The notes under the pieces were generated by a model. That model searched no databases and had not been told where the DNA came from. It saw only the letters and a program-made list of their open reading frames with translations. A stretch of DNA of 64,000 nt from an uncultured Prevotellaceae bacterium (GTDB lineage Bacteria; Bacteroidota; Bacteroidia; Bacteroidales; Bacteroidaceae), in assembly GCA_900317635.1 (NCBI GenBank), contig ONHN01000002.1:106863-170862 (forward strand). The letters run 5' to 3'. The position numbers were made by a program, and so were the translations under genes. Numbering within the stretch: position 1 is the first letter of the stretch; each line of letters begins with the position of its first letter. This document shows, in pieces, positions 61,320 to 64,000 of the stretch.

Positions 61320-63339
61320 AGACCTGCAGCAACGCGCCGTCGGCGAACTCTACGAACTCCTACGCGGCAACAAGCGCGAACTGACCTTCCGTGCTCCTAC
61401 GGGTAGCGGCAAGACGCACATGATGGCAGACTTGATGCAGCGCGTGGTGAGCGAAACGTCGGACGTGGTGTTCCTCGTCAGTACACTATCAACAGCTGGT
61501 CTGGCCGTTCAAAACTACGAAGCCTTCTGCCGCTTGGCCGACAACGGTACGTTTCCCGCACTAAGGCCGCACCTCATTTCGTCAGAGATAGCGGGCGAAG
61601 AGCGTCTGCATATTCCCACGGGTTATAACGTCTATGTACTGCCGCGCGACCTCTACAAGAAAAATAGCCGCCTGATGCAAGGCGCGATGCTGGCCTTCCT
61701 GCGCACCATGACCGAGAACTTCATGGGCACAGGGCTGAACAAACGCATTTACCTCATCAAAGACGAGTGCCACCAAAAGACCACCAACCTAGACGACTTA
61801 TCCGAAGGTTTCTTTACGCGCATCCTCAACTTCTCCGCCACGCCAAAGTTCGCCCGAGGACAACGCCCCGACGTACAGATAACCGATGAAGAAGCCGTCA
61901 CTGCCAACCTCATTAAGCACATAGAACTCTGCGAGGACGCAAACGCTACGGTAGATGATGCCGTCGAGAAACTCCTCGAAATACAAGACGACTACCGCAA
62001 CTTGCTTGGCGTGAACCCCTGCCTCATCATCCAAATCAGCAACAAAGACAAGGCCGATGAAGAATGGACGCGCAAGATACGCCCCGCCCTCGACCGCCAC
62101 CAAGAGCTGAAGTGGATGAAGATTATGGACAAGCCGAAGGACTGCGACACGAACGATGCAGTGAAGAAACGCCTGCCGCCCGAACGCTGGAAAGACTATG
62201 CTAAAGGTGCGGGCTCGCAAATCGATGTTATCGTCTTCAAGATGGTCATCAGCGAAGGGTGGGACATTCCACGCGCCTGCATGCTCTATCAGGTGCGCGA
62301 CACGCAGAGCAAGCAGTTGGACGAACAGGTGGTGGGTCGCGTGCGCCGCAACCCGCGCTTGCTCGACTTCGAACGCCTTTCGCCCGAGGCACAACAACTG
62401 GCTATGACGGCGTGGGTGTGGGGCTTGCGACCCGACAGTATGCAACGCACGCAGGGCGTAACGCTGTGGGAACAAGCTGGCATGGAAGACATTCGCCAAC
62501 AGATACGCGTAAAGACCACGCGTCTCGCCAATCTGAAAGAAAGGAAAGACTTCAACGTGGCCGATGTGCTGAAACCGCTTGACACCACGGCACCGAGCGA
62601 CATCTTCACCCTCTACAAGAAGCTCAGCCGTCAGCCCGCCGAGGTGCAAGACCTTTGCTACGATTACGCCTCTGGCGACACATCGCGCTGGTGGCAGTTT
62701 GCCGAACAGACTGAGCGCGTGCGCAAACACTTCGACACCTACATTTGCGACTACGACAAGACGATGGAAGTGGGCGAAGAAACGTCGTTTCCCGCCAGTT
62801 CGTCATATACCGCCACAGGAAACAGCTTGCAGGTTCGCGACTGGGTGTGGCGCAAGCGGCAAGGTGGTACGGCGCGCTACGATTTCGACAGCGAAGCCGA
62901 ATCGGACTTTGCCTGCATCCTGCAAGAAGCCGCCGCCGAGTACGGCCAACCCGTCGCGCCCGAAGCCGAACCGCCCACGGGACGTTTCCTGTGGGGCAAG
63001 AACTTCCCGCAAGGCTCAGACATTCGCTACGAATACTACGACAGCGGCATCCACGTTTCCTATCCCGACTTCGTGATGAAAGACCGCCAGGGACGCATCC
63101 ACATCTTTGAAGTAAAGAGCGTGAACCTCGCTGCTGGCAAACAAATTTCCGAAGACGAGTACAAACATAAAATAGCCTGCCTCAGCGCGTGCTACAAAGC
63201 CTCGTCGTGCCTGTTGCCCGACCACATCTTCTACCTCCCCGTGCTTCGCGGCAATGCGTGGCACATCCATAAGTTTGAACGCGGCGAAGAAAGCATCATC
63301 TCGCAAGAGCAATTCCTAAGCGATTGCAAAAAAGGGTAG
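61303..63339 (+). CDS. res: Type III restriction helicase-endonuclease subunit
   Basis: Res is the ATP-dependent translocase/nuclease acting with Mod. Its 678 residues have SF2 motifs: Walker A 'APTGSGKT' (31-38), DECH (154-157), 'NFSATPKF', and 'QVVGRVRRNP' (motif VI). The C-terminal nuclease has P588-D589 followed by E603-x-K605 in 'IFEVKS', a PD-ExK site. It is shorter than typical type III Res (about 900-1000 residues), so it represents a compact form. It overlaps mod by 17 bp, so translation is coupled. Confidence 0.9.
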   Translation: MQQEVKDLQQRAVGELYELLRGNKRELTFRAPTGSGKTHMMADLMQRVVSETSDVVFLVSTLSTAGLAVQNYEAFCRLADNGTFPALRPHLISSEIAGEERLHIPTGYNVYVLPRDLYKKNSRLMQGAMLAFLRTMTENFMGTGLNKRIYLIKDECHQKTTNLDDLSEGFFTRILNFSATPKFARGQRPDVQITDEEAVTANLIKHIELCEDANATVDDAVEKLLEIQDDYRNLLGVNPCLIIQISNKDKADEEWTRKIRPALDRHQELKWMKIMDKPKDCDTNDAVKKRLPPERWKDYAKGAGSQIDVIVFKMVISEGWDIPRACMLYQVRDTQSKQLDEQVVGRVRRNPRLLDFERLSPEAQQLAMTAWVWGLRPDSMQRTQGVTLWEQAGMEDIRQQIRVKTTRLANLKERKDFNVADVLKPLDTTAPSDIFTLYKKLSRQPAEVQDLCYDYASGDTSRWWQFAEQTERVRKHFDTYICDYDKTMEVGEETSFPASSSYTATGNSLQVRDWVWRKRQGGTARYDFDSEAESDFACILQEAAAEYGQPVAPEAEPPTGRFLWGKNFPQGSDIRYEYYDSGIHVSYPDFVMKDRQGRIHIFEVKSVNLAAGKQISEDEYKHKIACLSACYKASSCLLPDHIFYLPVLRGNAWHIHKFERGEESIISQEQFLSDCKKG

Positions 63340-63417
63340 GGCGGCTTTGTGTTCGCCATTCACCTTTAGCACAGCGCCCGTGCTCGCGTTGATGGCTTCG
63401 CCACCATGTACCCTCAT

Positions 63418-63528
63418 GGTGCGCAGCGCGCACCACACGATGCTTAACCGCGTACCGCGAGGAGCGTAGCGACGAGTGGTGCGCGGAAAGTATGTGGCGA
63501 AGTTGTCAGTGCGCGGAGCGTACTGCAC
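63418..63528 (+). repeat. 111 bp structured dispersed repeat, copy 3
   Basis: Hairpin 1 is GGTGCGC-AGC-GCGCACC. The core TGCTTAACCGCGTACCGCG is conserved, and hairpin 3 is CAGTGCGC-GGA-GCGTACTG. The orientation is the same as in copies 1 and 2. Confidence 0.9.
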
Positions 63529-63599
63529 AATAAGAAACGCGGATAAATATATAGGATGCAAGGTGGCGCTGGGATGCGGGGCGCCCGCAAGTATGGGAC

Positions 63600-63616
63600 G
63601 CAGGCGTCCCGCCTGC
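63600..63616. repeat. Palindrome GCAGGCGTCCCGCCTGC, copy 2
   Basis: Identical to 59160-59176, preceded here by GTATGGGAC and followed by GGAGCCCCCGCGCTCGG. Confidence 0.85.
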
Positions 63617-63886
63617 GGAATATCTGGGAGCCCCCGCGCTCGGTGATGACATTCTCGCCGTCGACCTCTCAACACTGCATCCTTTCGCGCGCGTACAATA
63701 TTATTATATATATGTATCCCTCGCCCTCGCCCGCCGCTCCTGCCCCCCCGCAGAACTCCTTTGCCTCATTGTTCTGCGAAATCCCCGTGTTTTGATAGCC
63801 GTGGATAGCAATTCTTGCCTGCTTATCCCCTCATTTGCCGTAAATCGCAAGTTTTTTTCAAAAAGAGCGTTTTTTTTCACGAAAAG

Positions 63887-63919
63887 TTTGGTTGGTATCT
63901 ATGGAATGTTGTACTTTTG
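63887..63919 (+). promoter_or_regulatory. Strong promoter at the right edge, possibly for an rRNA operon
   Basis: TTTG (63887-63890), a 21 bp spacer and TACTTTTG (63912-63919) match the consensus, followed by CACCCGC. A T-rich upstream stretch and a GACGCGAA...TTTGCGTC leader hairpin (63929-63953) follow stable-RNA promoters in style. What it drives lies beyond the window. Confidence 0.7.
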
Positions 63920-64000
63920 CACCCGCTGACGCGAAAGAAATAAAGTTTGCGTCGGTGCTCTATGAAAAGTTTCCATGGACAAAGAAGCAGCGTAACTTTT

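Larger units (their letters stand above)
63340..64000. other. Right-end intergenic region
   Basis: These 661 bp after res contain dispersed repeat copy 3, the 17-nt palindrome copy 2, an AT-rich block and C-rich stretch (63691-63760), and a strong promoter near the edge. No protein gene is seen. Confidence 0.75.

Overview
This is a gap-free chromosomal window from a member of the Bacteroidales, most likely Prevotellaceae or a close relative. The base composition is moderately GC-rich (my impression is a little over 50%, not computed). Gene starts lack strong Shine-Dalgarno sequences. Many transcription units begin with the Bacteroidota promoter signature (-33 TTTG, about 20 bp, -7 TAnnTTTG). 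Gene content fits as well: the split ATP synthase cluster, a fused NfnAB-type oxidoreductase, a DUF1599/DoxX/tpiA/SPOR/folE cluster, zinc-free L31, and a secreted protein ending in a 'VYDLQGRRV' type IX-secretion-like tail.

Layout. 0-4.5 kb: the c-b-delta-alpha-gamma part of the F1Fo ATP synthase. 4.5-11.1 kb (minus): the rod-shape operon mreB-mreC-mreD-mrdA-rodA plus a small membrane-anchored protein. 11.6-15.5 kb: etfB, etfA and an acyl-CoA dehydrogenase, an electron-transfer module for acyl-CoA oxidation or crotonyl-CoA reduction. 15.6-19.4 kb: exonuclease III, SppA and LpxK. 19.5-31.9 kb (minus): a lipoprotein, a C69 dipeptidase, then a long tightly packed run with the NfnAB-like fusion, folA, thyA, an acyltransferase, a YczE-like protein, folE, a SPOR protein, tpiA, a DoxX-family protein and a DUF1599 protein. 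32.2-39.4 kb: tRNA-Lys, queA, asnS, a pseudouridine synthase with a long repetitive Arg/Gly/Tyr-rich N-terminus, and valS. 39.6-41.5 kb: a tRNA methyltransferase and an M23/LysM hydrolase. 41.6-49.5 kb (minus): a structured-RNA candidate, PAP2 phosphatase, LtaS-like sulfatase, fcl and gmd (GDP-fucose synthesis), flotillin and pta. 49.9-58.3 kb: CNNM/CBS protein, map, tRNA-Arg, a secreted protein, truA, rpmE2, a GH109-like oxidoreductase, and GtrB/GtrA-like proteins. 58.4-64 kb: VanW, then a type III restriction-modification pair, and finally a strong promoter at the right edge that could serve an rRNA operon or another stable RNA.

Most genes are housekeeping. The unusual content lies in gene boundaries and intergenic DNA. 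(1) The DoxX-family gene has no stop codon before tpiA and reads in frame through all of TPI. (2) The mod gene of the type III system has an abrupt AT-rich central block between its methyltransferase motifs, and a leader with two terminator-like hairpins. (3) A ~111 bp repeat occurs three times in 52-63.5 kb, and its hairpins show compensatory changes. (4) A second long palindromic element occurs twice (20.5 and 56.7 kb). (5) A ~175 nt locus at 41.65-41.83 kb folds into one long, bulged, 6S-like rod. (6) Several shorter repeat families recur at gene borders. No CRISPR array, prophage, transposase or integrase gene was recognised.
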